In this document: positions 7,949 through 14,796 of the stretch, piece after piece
How the letters are laid out: every line of letters starts with the position of its first letter
Numbering within the stretch: position 1 is the stretch's first letter
Source of the DNA: CAYUHJ01 sp964444365
GTDB lineage: Bacteria > Planctomycetota > Planctomycetia > Gemmatales > Gemmataceae
Direction of reading: 5' to 3'
Length of the DNA stretch: 17,852 nt
Assembly: GCA_964444365.1 (NCBI GenBank)
Contig: CAYUHJ010000126.1
Coordinates: 1-17,852, forward strand
Made by a program: the position numbers and the translations under genes
The notes under the pieces: generated by a model
The model's database searches: none
Told to the model about the DNA's origin: nothing
Seen by the model: only the letters and a program-made list of their open reading frames with translations

Positions 7949-8048
7949 GTAGGGTGGGTCGAGCCGCTTCGGCGAAGACCCACCGGTCCCGGCAGGGAGC
8001 GGTTGCCATTTCGGTGGGTCTTCGCCGAAGCGGCTCGACCCACCCTAC
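7949..8048. repeat. REPIN, GTAGGGTGGGTC family, 37-bp perfect arms
   Basis: Arms 7949-7985 and 8012-8048 are perfectly complementary over 37 bp around a 26-nt loop, the longest stem in the window. Each arm is a GTAG-headed REP: GTAGGGTGGGTC, a centre with its own CCG/CGG pairing, then GACCCACC. It fills nearly all of the dnaJ/grpE spacer and ends 29 bases before the grpE ATG. Confidence 0.87.
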
Positions 8049-8077
8049 AAGAAGAACATTCTTTCTGCTGGATTGAT

Positions 8078-8578
8078 ATGAACCCCGAAGAAACCCCCGA
8101 AACCCCGGCCGTCGGCGACGTCGCCCTGCAAGCGCGGGTCGACCAGCTCGAAAAACAGGCCGCGGACTACAAGCTGCTGATCGCCGACTTCGAGAACGCG
8201 AGGAAACGCCTCGCGGCGGACCACGACCGCCAGAAGAAGTACTGGTACGAGCCGCTGGCGAAGGACCTCCTCGGCGGGCTCGACAACCTCGACCGGGCCG
8301 TCGAGGCCGCGAAGAAGGCCGGCGACACCGGGCCGCTGGCGCAGGGCGTCTCCGCGACGGTCGCGCTCCTGCACGACATCCTGAAGCGGCACGGCGTCAC
8401 GAAGATCGACGTCGCCCCCGGCGCGCCGTTCGACCCCAACCGGCACGAGGCCGTCATGCAGCAACCCGGCGGCGACGTCCCCCCCGGCGGCGTCGTGCAG
8501 GTGCTCTCGCAGGGCTACGTCCTGCACGACCGCGTCCTCCGCCCGGCGAGCGTGATCGTGGCGGCCGAGGCGTCGTAG
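8078..8578 (+). CDS. grpE: Nucleotide exchange factor GrpE
   Basis: Hsp70 co-chaperone that releases ADP from DnaK. It has 166 residues. A predicted coiled-coil region (about 17-60, LQARVDQLEKQAADYKLLIA onward) leads into the beta-domain, with the family signature around PFDPNRHEAVMQQPGGDVPP and LSQGYVLHDRVLRPASVIVA near the C-terminus. The ATG at 8078 was chosen because the reading frame further upstream is translated REPIN arm; the acidic MNPEETPETP start is usual for GrpE. The Shine-Dalgarno is weak. Its position after dnaJ makes a shared stress-response function clear. The next gene begins 30 bases downstream. Confidence 0.95.
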   Translation: MNPEETPETPAVGDVALQARVDQLEKQAADYKLLIADFENARKRLAADHDRQKKYWYEPLAKDLLGGLDNLDRAVEAAKKAGDTGPLAQGVSATVALLHDILKRHGVTKIDVAPGAPFDPNRHEAVMQQPGGDVPPGGVVQVLSQGYVLHDRVLRPASVIVAAEAS

Positions 8579-8599
8579 GTTCCGTCTGTGTCCCTTCCC

Positions 8600-8604
8600 G
8601 GAGG
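8600..8604 (+). promoter_or_regulatory. Ribosome binding site of the 8609 gene
   Basis: GGAGG four bases before the ATG at 8609. It decides the start in favour of the signal-peptide Met over the in-frame upstream start at 8588. Confidence 0.55.
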
Positions 8605-8608
8605 CGGT

Positions 8609-9799
8609 ATGAAGACGTTCCTCGCGGTCGGGCTTCTTTCGGCGGCGTGCGCGCTCGGCGGGGCGTTCGCGGCCCCGGTGCCGGCGGACAAGAAGAGCGA
8701 CATCCCGCCCCACTACGCCAACCGGTTCGGCGGGAACCGGGTGAAGGCCGCGAAGGACGACGGGGCCACGGCCGAATCCGAAGCCGCCGTCTGGGCCGGG
8801 CTCGTCTGGCTCGCGAAGCAGCAAAAGGCGGACGGCTCCTGGGTCCTCGACGGCTCCAGCAGTCAGGACAAGATCGCCGGCACCGGCCTCGGCCTGCTTC
8901 CCTTTCTGGGCGCGGGTCAAGCCCAGGCTCCACGGCGGGCGACCTCGATCCTCGACGGCGGCGCGAAGCTACCCGAAGGAGCGAAAATCCTGATCGACGG
9001 AAAGTACCAGAAGGCCGTCGCCGCCGGGCTCGCTTACCTGATCGCCAACCAGCAGAAGGACGGCAGTTTCAAGGGTTGTAGCGGCATGTACTCGCACGGC
9101 ATCGCGACCCTCGCGCTGTGCGAAGCCCACGCCACCGCCGGCGACCCGAAGTACCGCGAGCCGGCCCAGAAGGCGGTCGACTTCATCGTCGCCGTGCAGG
9201 GCAAGGACGGCAGCTGGGGGTACCCGCTGTCCAGGAGCGAGGGGGACACGTCGATCGTGGGCTGGCAGGCGCAGGCCCTCTACGCCGCGTCCCTGTGCCC
9301 GGACCTGAAAGTCCCGGCCGACGCGAAGAAGAATGTGTCGGCGTTCCTCGACACGGTGTGCGACGGCAAGACGAAGGGCACCTACGGCTACCGGGACCGC
9401 AACAACATTCGCCCGTCGTTGACCGCGATCGGCCTGCTGACCCGTGCCGAGCTCGACGGGTGGCAGGCGAAGCACGACGGGATGACGGCCGGGACGGCGT
9501 ACCTGACCAAGAACTGGCTCCCGCGGAAGGAGCGGTTCGACATGTACTACTACTACTACGCCACCCAGGTGTTCCACGGCGTCGGCGGCGAGGACTGGGA
9601 GAAGAAGTGGAACCCCGCGATGCGGGACCTGCTCGTCGGGTTGCAGATTCCCGACGGGAAAGCCACGTCCGGGAGCTGGGACGCCGACACCGGCATGGTC
9701 GGCAGCCACTGCGGCCGCCTCGGGACGACGAGCCTGGCGCTGCTCACCCTCGAAGTGTACTACCGGTACACCCCGTTCACGCCGAAGAAAGCCGACTGA
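8609..9799 (+). CDS. Secreted prenyltransferase/squalene-cyclase-repeat protein
   Basis: A 396-residue exported protein predicted to form an alpha/alpha toroid. A Sec signal peptide covers residues 1-22 (MKTFLAVGLLSAACALGGAFAA). Terpene-cyclase-like repeats with the DGSW/DGSF turn are at 71-78 (QQKADGSW), 148-154 (QQKDGSF), 197-203 (QGKDGSW) and 354-357 (SGSW). The C-terminal stretch, GRLGTTSLALLTLEVYYRYT, and the unusual YYYYYATQ run (313-320) resemble a secreted planctomycete subfamily. No DxDD motif of squalene-hopene cyclases is present, so cyclase activity is unlikely. About 20 residues around APRRATSILDGGAKLPEGAK (108-127) look like an insertion between repeats. It follows grpE closely and may be co-transcribed. 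A paralogue lies at 16559-17680. The biochemical function is unknown. Confidence 0.85.
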   Translation: MKTFLAVGLLSAACALGGAFAAPVPADKKSDIPPHYANRFGGNRVKAAKDDGATAESEAAVWAGLVWLAKQQKADGSWVLDGSSSQDKIAGTGLGLLPFLGAGQAQAPRRATSILDGGAKLPEGAKILIDGKYQKAVAAGLAYLIANQQKDGSFKGCSGMYSHGIATLALCEAHATAGDPKYREPAQKAVDFIVAVQGKDGSWGYPLSRSEGDTSIVGWQAQALYAASLCPDLKVPADAKKNVSAFLDTVCDGKTKGTYGYRDRNNIRPSLTAIGLLTRAELDGWQAKHDGMTAGTAYLTKNWLPRKERFDMYYYYYATQVFHGVGGEDWEKKWNPAMRDLLVGLQIPDGKATSGSWDADTGMVGSHCGRLGTTSLALLTLEVYYRYTPFTPKKAD

Positions 9800-9849
9800 A
9801 CCGGCTCGGCGAACGGACTCGTTTCCCCAAGTAACAGACGACCCCACCC

Positions 9850-10197
9850 ATGCCCACCTACGACTACGTCTGCGACGCCTGCGAGCACGCCTTCGAGGAG
9901 TGGCAGTCCTTCAAGGACGACGCGCTGACGAAGTGCCCGAAGTGCAAGAAGAACAAGCTCCGCCGGCTCATCGGCGGCGGGGCGGCGATCGTGTTCAAAG
10001 GGTCCGGGTTCTACGAGACGGACTACAACCGCAGCGACAGCTACCAGAAGCAGGCCAAGGCCGACGCGGAAGGGCCGGCGAAGGCGGAGTCGGAACCGAA
10101 GTCCGAGGCGAAGCCGGAGGCCAAGGCCGAGACGCCGGCCCCCGCCGCGGAGGGCAAGCCGGCCAAGGCCGCGAAGCCGAAGAAAGACGCGAAGTGA
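9850..10197 (+). CDS. FmdB-family zinc-ribbon protein
   Basis: A small 115-residue protein starting MPTYDYVCDACEHAFEEWQS, the standard opening of the FmdB/putative regulatory zinc-ribbon family. The zinc ligands are two CxxC pairs: Cys8-Cys11 and CPKC at about 29-32. A Gly-rich segment (RRLIGGGAAIVFKGSGFYET) follows, as is typical. The last 45 residues are a low-complexity Lys/Ala/Glu/Pro tail (repeated AKPEAK-like units). Such proteins are proposed regulators, but their biochemical role is not established. It lies 50 bases after the toroid protein and 19 bases before the Rpn-like gene, all on one strand, consistent with an operon extending from grpE. No Shine-Dalgarno is visible. Confidence 0.88.
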   Translation: MPTYDYVCDACEHAFEEWQSFKDDALTKCPKCKKNKLRRLIGGGAAIVFKGSGFYETDYNRSDSYQKQAKADAEGPAKAESEPKSEAKPEAKAETPAPAAEGKPAKAAKPKKDAK

Positions 10198-10216
10198 CCG
10201 GCCGCGGGGGCGGGTG

Positions 10217-11104
10217 ATGCGTCAGGGGAACGACCGGACCGCGAAGTGGCTCGTCGAACACCACGGCGACGCCATCCTCCGGATCGGCGGGGTCGACGGG
10301 TTCACCGCGTGGAAGGCCCTCGCCTCGGAAACGGTCGCCCCCCGACGCCTCCCGGACGGGCTCGTCGAGGTCTGGTTCCCCGAGGAACCGCAATCCACTC
10401 TGGTGTTGGTCGAGATCGAGACGTACCCTGACAGCGACGTCGACCGGCAAGTCTTCGAGGATCTCGCGGCGATCTACCTCTCCCGCGGCGTGATGGCGGA
10501 GGTCGTGTGCCTGATCCTGAAGCCGAAGGGAAACCTGACCGTCTCGGGGACGGCGACCCGACGCAGCCGGCAGGGGACGACGGCGTTCACCGCCCGGTGG
10601 CCGGTCGTCAACGTGTGGGACGTCGACGCGGACGAGCTGCTGGCGGGAAACGACCCGGGCCTGATCCCCTGGGTGCCGCTGGCCCGGTCGTTACGGCCGC
10701 GGGCCGAACTCCTGCTCGCCTGCCGGGACCGGCTGAACGCGGTGGCGGACCGCGCGGAGCGGTCGACCCTGCTGGCCGTCACCGCGATCCTGGCGGGACT
10801 GGCGCACGACCCCAAGGGGCTTTTGGCCCTGTTTGGAGGAGGGGACACCATGATCGAATCACCGGTCCTCGACGAATTGATGGAGTTCGCCCGCGAGAAG
10901 GAGCGGGTGAAGGTTCAGGCGGAAACCCGCGTCAGCACGACGCGGGTCACGCTGCTCGCGTTCTTGGAAGCCCGGTTCGGGGCCGTGCCCGACGAGGTGC
11001 GGGACGCGCTCGCCGGCGTGACCGACCTCGCCCGGCTCGACGCGCTCGTGCGGACGGCGGCGACCTGCCCGGACGTCGCCGCCTTCGCCGCGGCGCTCGC
11101 CTGA
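10217..11104 (+). CDS. Rpn/YhgA-like (PD-(D/E)XK-type) protein with C-terminal DUF4351-like domain
   Basis: A protein of about 295 residues. The N-terminal part (about 15-160) resembles the Rpn/transposase-31 recombination-promoting nuclease-like family that is expanded in Gemmataceae. The acidic strand LVLVEIETYPDSDVDRQ (63-79) sits where the catalytic D/E-x-E/Q of the fold is expected. The end, FLEARFGAVPDEVRDALAGV (250-269) with the following LARLDALVRTA, matches the short helical DUF4351 pattern. Start choice: GTG at 10214 and ATG at 10217 are adjacent; ATG is preferred, with the G-rich stretch upstream as a possible ribosome site. Nuclease activity is inferred only from the fold. It is the last gene of the plus-strand series and converges on the kinase with four bases between the stop codons. 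Confidence 0.72.
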   Translation: MRQGNDRTAKWLVEHHGDAILRIGGVDGFTAWKALASETVAPRRLPDGLVEVWFPEEPQSTLVLVEIETYPDSDVDRQVFEDLAAIYLSRGVMAEVVCLILKPKGNLTVSGTATRRSRQGTTAFTARWPVVNVWDVDADELLAGNDPGLIPWVPLARSLRPRAELLLACRDRLNAVADRAERSTLLAVTAILAGLAHDPKGLLALFGGGDTMIESPVLDELMEFAREKERVKVQAETRVSTTRVTLLAFLEARFGAVPDEVRDALAGVTDLARLDALVRTAATCPDVAAFAAALA

Positions 11105-11108
11105 CGGC

Positions 11109-11954
11109 TCACCCCGCCTTCTTCATCAGCCGGATTTGCAGGGCGGTGAGCTCGTCCGCCGCCTGGGCCGCGGTCGGCCGTCGGGCGGGGTCGCGGGTCA
11201 TGAGCTTCGCCACCACCTCCGGCACGCCCGGCGGGAAGTCGCCGTGCCGGTGCAGGTCCGCCGGGCGGGCGGTGGCGCGGCGGCGGATCACGTCGTCCAC
11301 TTCCTCCACCGGGTACGGCAGCGTTCCGGCGAGCAGCTCGAAGAGCGTCACCCCGAGGGCGAACACGTCGGCCCGGGGGCCGTCCTGCGGCGGGTTCACG
11401 CACATCTCCGGGGCGACGTAGTTCGGCGTGCCCAGGATCTGCCCGCTGTCGTGCATCGACTGGTTCTCGCCGGCCTTGTGCGCGAACCCGAGGTCGAGCA
11501 GCTTCGCCTTCCCCGGCGACACGAGGCGGACGTTCTCCGGCTTCACGTCCGCGTGGGCGAACCCGGCCCGGTGCAGGGCCGCGAGGGCGGTGGCCACCTG
11601 TCGGCCGACCGCGACGACGGCCGGGGGCGGCAGCACGCCGCCGCGGGTGAGCCGCAACCGGGCGGACTCGCCGGCGAGCAGTTCGAGCACCAGGAACCAC
11701 GGCTGGACGAGGACGTTCCCGCCGAGCACGCGGATCAGGTGCGGGTGCTTCACGGCGAGGCCGGCTCGGTACTCCCGGCGGACGAACGTGGCCGCCCACG
11801 GGTCGCGGACAGCGGACTTGCGGAAGACCTTCAGCGCGACGGGCTTGCCGGTGGCGGTGTCCGTGCCCGCATAAACGAGCGACAGCGACCCGCCGCCGAG
11901 GAGCCGGTCGAGGGTGTACCCCGGAAGGCGGGGCGGGTCGTCGTTCCGGGGCAT
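11109..11954 (-). CDS. Small cytosolic Hanks-type serine/threonine protein kinase
   Basis: A 281-residue, single-domain protein kinase. The Gly loop LLGGGSLSLVYAG is at 18-30, the ATP-binding Lys42 is in VALKVF, and the alpha-C Glu is probably Glu61. The catalytic loop HADVKPENV (134-142) has Asp136. The metal-binding motif is DLG at 154-156, and the activation segment ends GTPNYVAPE (175-183). The usual HRD arginine is replaced by Ala, making this a non-RD kinase, and DFG is DLG. No transmembrane or sensor domain is present. The ATG at 11954 was preferred to an in-frame GTG at 12017 because it starts just before the kinase fold (MPRNDDPPRLPGYTLDRLLG). It lies 103 bases downstream of the DUF6797-type gene and could be co-transcribed. 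Substrates are unknown. Confidence 0.9.
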   Translation of the reverse strand: MPRNDDPPRLPGYTLDRLLGGGSLSLVYAGTDTATGKPVALKVFRKSAVRDPWAATFVRREYRAGLAVKHPHLIRVLGGNVLVQPWFLVLELLAGESARLRLTRGGVLPPPAVVAVGRQVATALAALHRAGFAHADVKPENVRLVSPGKAKLLDLGFAHKAGENQSMHDSGQILGTPNYVAPEMCVNPPQDGPRADVFALGVTLFELLAGTLPYPVEEVDDVIRRRATARPADLHRHGDFPPGVPEVVAKLMTRDPARRPTAAQAADELTALQIRLMKKAG

Positions 11955-11980
11955 GGTGCGGCGCGCAGGGGGTGCGGAAC

Positions 11981-12000
11981 GCGGCCGGAGCGACGGCCGC
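11981..12000. repeat. Short palindrome between the DUF6797-type gene and the kinase gene
   Basis: GCGGCCG, a 6-nt loop GAGCGA, then CGGCCGC. It may be an intercistronic hairpin or attenuator on the minus strand. Length and composition allow for chance. Confidence 0.3.
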
Positions 12001-12057
12001 CCACCGGTTGTCGGCACCCGCGGCTGGGGGACTTGAGGGGATTTCGGGAGAAGCGGC

Positions 12058-14478
12058 TCACTTCCCCGTTTTGTGCGCCGTCAGAAACACCGAGCCGACC
12101 ACCTTCTTCCCGTCCGTCGCGGTCACGTTGAACCCGACCTGCACCTGCATCGCGGGCTTCATGCCGCCGTCGAGGACCACCCGCACGGTCTTGCCGTCGG
12201 GTTGGAGCTTCGCGGCGGACACGCCCACGTCGTCCTGGCCGACCTGCTCGGGGTCGGACACCTTGTACCGCTTCGAGCCGTAGTCCTTCGTCCAGCGGTA
12301 GCCCCACCACGCGACGCGGTAGCGGGCCGGGTCTTCGGCGGCGGTCTTGTCCAGGGCCCGCGAGAAGGTGAGCTCGACGCCGTCCGGGACGACCTTCATG
12401 CCGACCGGGATGTCGAGCGGCTTGCCGGTGGCCCGCACGCGCTGGAGGCAGCCGTCCTTCTTCGCGGCAGTCTGCCAACCGTTCAGGCCGCACGCGTACA
12501 GGTGGCCGTCCGGGTGGAAGCGGCCGCGGCAGACGCCGGAGAGGAAGTTCAACCCGAGGTCGCAGACGCCGCCCTGGGTGACGCCGCCGATTTCCTGGGT
12601 GAGCAGCACGAACAGCTTGCACCGACCATAGGAGAAGTGCAGCGGCAGCCCGCCAAGTTCGCCCCAGGATCCCTTCGGCACCCACACCTGCCCGCCGGCG
12701 GAGTTGTCGACTTCGCGCGGCAGCCAGCACAGCGGTGGGTCGTAGGTCGTGGGCGGGACGTCGCGGTGGTGGGCCCGCATGTCGCCGTAGAACCCGCCCT
12801 TCTTGTAGACGTCGATCCGCGTGGCCGGCATCCAGTTGCCTTCCTGGTCCGCGCCGGTGATGACGCCGGCCGGCGACGCCCCGAGCCCGATCGCGTGGCG
12901 GAAGCCGGTGGCGAACACCTCGGACGTCGCGCCGTCCTTGCCGACCTTGATGAGGCACCCGCCCGTCGGCGTGTCGGTGTCGCCGGTCTTGATGAAGTAG
13001 AAGTTCCCGTCGGGGTCGGTTTCCAGGGACGTGTCGTAGGAGTGCTCGCCGCCGCCGAGGTGCCAGTCGGCGTTGACGGACTCGTAGAAATCGGCCTCGT
13101 CGTCGGCGTTGGAGTCGTGCAGCCGGGTGAGCTGGCCGCGTTCGAGGACGTGAACCTTCCCGTCGACCACCTTCAACCCGAGCGGGTGGTACAACCCGGT
13201 GGCGAACCGCTTCCACGTGACCTTGTCCGCTTTCTCGTCGACGGCCACGAGCCACACGTCGCCGTGGCAGGTACACATCGCGATTCGGCCGTCGGGCAGG
13301 AAGTCGAGGCCGGTGCAGAAGAACAGGGCCTTGTACGGGTTGTCGTAGGGGATCGTCAGCGTGTCGAGGGCGAACGGGCCGTCGTCGGGGCCGCGTTCGA
13401 GTTTGGTTTGGAGCGGCTGGCCCCACCGGGCGGGGCCGGGCTTCGTCAGGGCGGCGGGGTCGGTGGCGGGGAGCTCCTCCAGGGCGGCGGCCAGCTTCGC
13501 GGCTTCGAGCACGTCCGCGCTGGCGTACACGACCTGCACCGTCCGCGGGTCCTTGGACTCGGCCAGGGTCGCGTGGACCTCGTTGTCCGCCGCCTGGGCC
13601 ACCTTCACGGCCTTCGGGTCGGCCTTCACGGCGAGGACGGTCGCGCCCTTCTTGCCGCGGGCGCACTCGAACAGCCGCACGTCCCGGCCCTGGTGGGAGC
13701 CGTCGAACGGGGTGGGGAGCCAGCCGGCGGCGAGGGTGAGCGGCTTGTCGGACGGGTCGACGCGGAGCGTCCGCACGACGCACCGCACCCCGGCGATCGT
13801 CTCGGCGGACTGCGTGTCGAGCACCCCGGTTTTCCCGACGGTGTACCGGAAGACCACCCGATCGCCGTTCACGTACAGCCCGCGGTACTTGGCCCAGTCG
13901 CCGGGCAGCGGGGCCGTGAACCGCGGGGTTTTCGCGCCCCACTTGCCGTCCGGGTCCGCCCAGCCCGGCCCGGCGGGGGTGGTGAAGAGCACCGCCGCGG
14001 TCTCGGCCGGGGTCGGCGTGTTGAGCAGGCCGAACCGCTTGTCGCTGTGGTGGAGGAACCCGCCGGTCCACCCGGCCGCGAGCCGCAGGGTGTTGCGGTC
14101 GAACATCACCCCGGCGTCGCGCTTCTCGCCGAGCCGGACCCCGACGGACTTGTACACCGTGACCGGGGCCTTCTCGTGCGTGTACCGCATGGTCGCGTCG
14201 AAGAACGGCCCGGTGTCCGTCGCCCGCAGGCGGGGGTCGACCCAGTCCTTGTCGGTCATCTTCTCCCACGGCTCGGCCTTGCCGGTCGGCTGCCGGGGGG
14301 TCCACGGGGCCAGTTCGGGGGGCACGTCCGGCGGTTTCGTCGGCGTGTCGGTCGAGACGTCCGGGGCGGTGCGGGCGGTCGGCACCGCGACCCCCCCGGC
14401 GACCGCGGCGACGGCCTCCGGCGTCGGCTTCGGCGGCTCGGCCGCGAGAACGAAGGACAGGAGCAGGACGGGGGTCAT
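12058..14478 (-). CDS. Secreted DUF6797-type beta-propeller (sugar-dehydrogenase-like) protein
   Basis: An 806-residue exported protein. A short signal peptide (MTPVLLLSFVLAA) is followed by a Pro/Thr-rich linker. A beta-sandwich-like region spans about 90-350 (containing TGPFFDATMRYT and AGVMFDRNTLRLAAGWTGGF), resembling DUF6797. A propeller begins near residue 380 (TGLDFLPDGRIAMCTCHGDV, then ATGLYHPLGLKVVDGKVHVL) and resembles quinoprotein sorbosone/glucose dehydrogenases. A C-terminal Ig-like region contains GVELTFSRALDKTAAEDPAR. Relatives in Planctomycetota often end in a c-type haem domain; no CxxCH is present here (CTCHG does not fit), so electron transfer through a fused cytochrome is unlikely. 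The ATG at 14478 lies about 27 bases downstream of a good promoter candidate. Substrate and cofactor are unknown. Confidence 0.75.
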   Translation of the reverse strand: MTPVLLLSFVLAAEPPKPTPEAVAAVAGGVAVPTARTAPDVSTDTPTKPPDVPPELAPWTPRQPTGKAEPWEKMTDKDWVDPRLRATDTGPFFDATMRYTHEKAPVTVYKSVGVRLGEKRDAGVMFDRNTLRLAAGWTGGFLHHSDKRFGLLNTPTPAETAAVLFTTPAGPGWADPDGKWGAKTPRFTAPLPGDWAKYRGLYVNGDRVVFRYTVGKTGVLDTQSAETIAGVRCVVRTLRVDPSDKPLTLAAGWLPTPFDGSHQGRDVRLFECARGKKGATVLAVKADPKAVKVAQAADNEVHATLAESKDPRTVQVVYASADVLEAAKLAAALEELPATDPAALTKPGPARWGQPLQTKLERGPDDGPFALDTLTIPYDNPYKALFFCTGLDFLPDGRIAMCTCHGDVWLVAVDEKADKVTWKRFATGLYHPLGLKVVDGKVHVLERGQLTRLHDSNADDEADFYESVNADWHLGGGEHSYDTSLETDPDGNFYFIKTGDTDTPTGGCLIKVGKDGATSEVFATGFRHAIGLGASPAGVITGADQEGNWMPATRIDVYKKGGFYGDMRAHHRDVPPTTYDPPLCWLPREVDNSAGGQVWVPKGSWGELGGLPLHFSYGRCKLFVLLTQEIGGVTQGGVCDLGLNFLSGVCRGRFHPDGHLYACGLNGWQTAAKKDGCLQRVRATGKPLDIPVGMKVVPDGVELTFSRALDKTAAEDPARYRVAWWGYRWTKDYGSKRYKVSDPEQVGQDDVGVSAAKLQPDGKTVRVVLDGGMKPAMQVQVGFNVTATDGKKVVGSVFLTAHKTGK

Positions 14479-14511
14479 GCGGCGACCGGGGTGAGAGGGC
14501 GGGACTCCGAC

Positions 14512-14539
14512 ACTCTACCCGGAACGGGGGGGCGGTCAA
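14512..14539 (-). promoter_or_regulatory. Sigma-70-like promoter for the DUF6797-type gene
   Basis: On the minus strand, TTGACC (14539-14534) is followed after 16 bases by TAGAGT (14517-14512). Transcription would start near 14505, giving a leader of about 27 bases. This is the best -35/-10 pair in the window. Confidence 0.5.
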
Positions 14540-14564
14540 AAGGCGGCGAGCGGCGCGGCGTCAG

Positions 14565-14606
14565 CCCGCCGGGGGTGGGGTATCGGTCCCCCGCCGGGGG
14601 TGGGGT
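14565..14606. repeat. Tandem direct repeat, period 25 bp
   Basis: CCCGCCGGGGGTGGGGT occurs at 14565-14581 and again at 14590-14606. It directly abuts the large CCCCTCTCCCC inverted repeat, in the 318-bp non-coding gap 14479-14796. Confidence 0.7.
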
Positions 14607-14639
14607 GTCATACCGAGTGGATTGGATTCGCGATCTTGG

Positions 14640-14767
14640 CTCCCCTCTCCCCGCTGGGGAGAGGGGCCGGGGGTGAGGGGTTCGACCAATCCCCGTTCGT
14701 AGTAGCTGATGTGGGCTGGAGGTTCACCCCTCACCCCCAACCCCTCTCCCCGGCGGGGAGAGGGGAG
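14640..14767. repeat. REPIN-like element, CCCCTCTCCCC family, copy 1
   Basis: Two inverted units at 14640-14683 and 14722-14767 each contain the palindrome CCCCTCTCCCC...GGGGAGAGGGG followed by GGGGGTGAGGGG. Weaker complementarity extends outward (TACCGA at 14611-14616 with TCGGTA at 14791-14796, and TGGATT/AATCCA). It occupies most of the gap between the glycosyltransferase and DUF6797-type genes. Confidence 0.75.
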
Positions 14768-14796
14768 AAAGAATGAGGAATCCACGCGATTCGGTA

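Noticed and set aside
8609..9799. Squalene-hopene cyclase or phytoene-type enzyme
   Set aside because: The protein is half the usual cyclase length, carries a signal peptide and has no DxDD motif; only the repeat fold is shared.
10217..11104. The Rpn-like gene as the RAYT transposase for the REPINs
   Set aside because: It lacks the HUH motif and catalytic Tyr arrangement of Y1 transposases and instead resembles the Rpn/DUF4351 group.
13270..13290. CTCHG in the DUF6797-type protein as a c-type haem site
   Set aside because: The motif is CxCH, not CxxCH, and it lies in a propeller blade where related proteins have a similar non-haem segment.
12073..14676. Very long open frame on the plus strand opposite the DUF6797-type gene (and similar long frames opposite groEL-2, dnaJ and the glycosyltransferase)
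   Set aside because: High GC codon bias leaves antisense frames free of stops. Their products are Arg/Gly/Val-rich with no recognisable domains, while the opposite strand encodes clear families.
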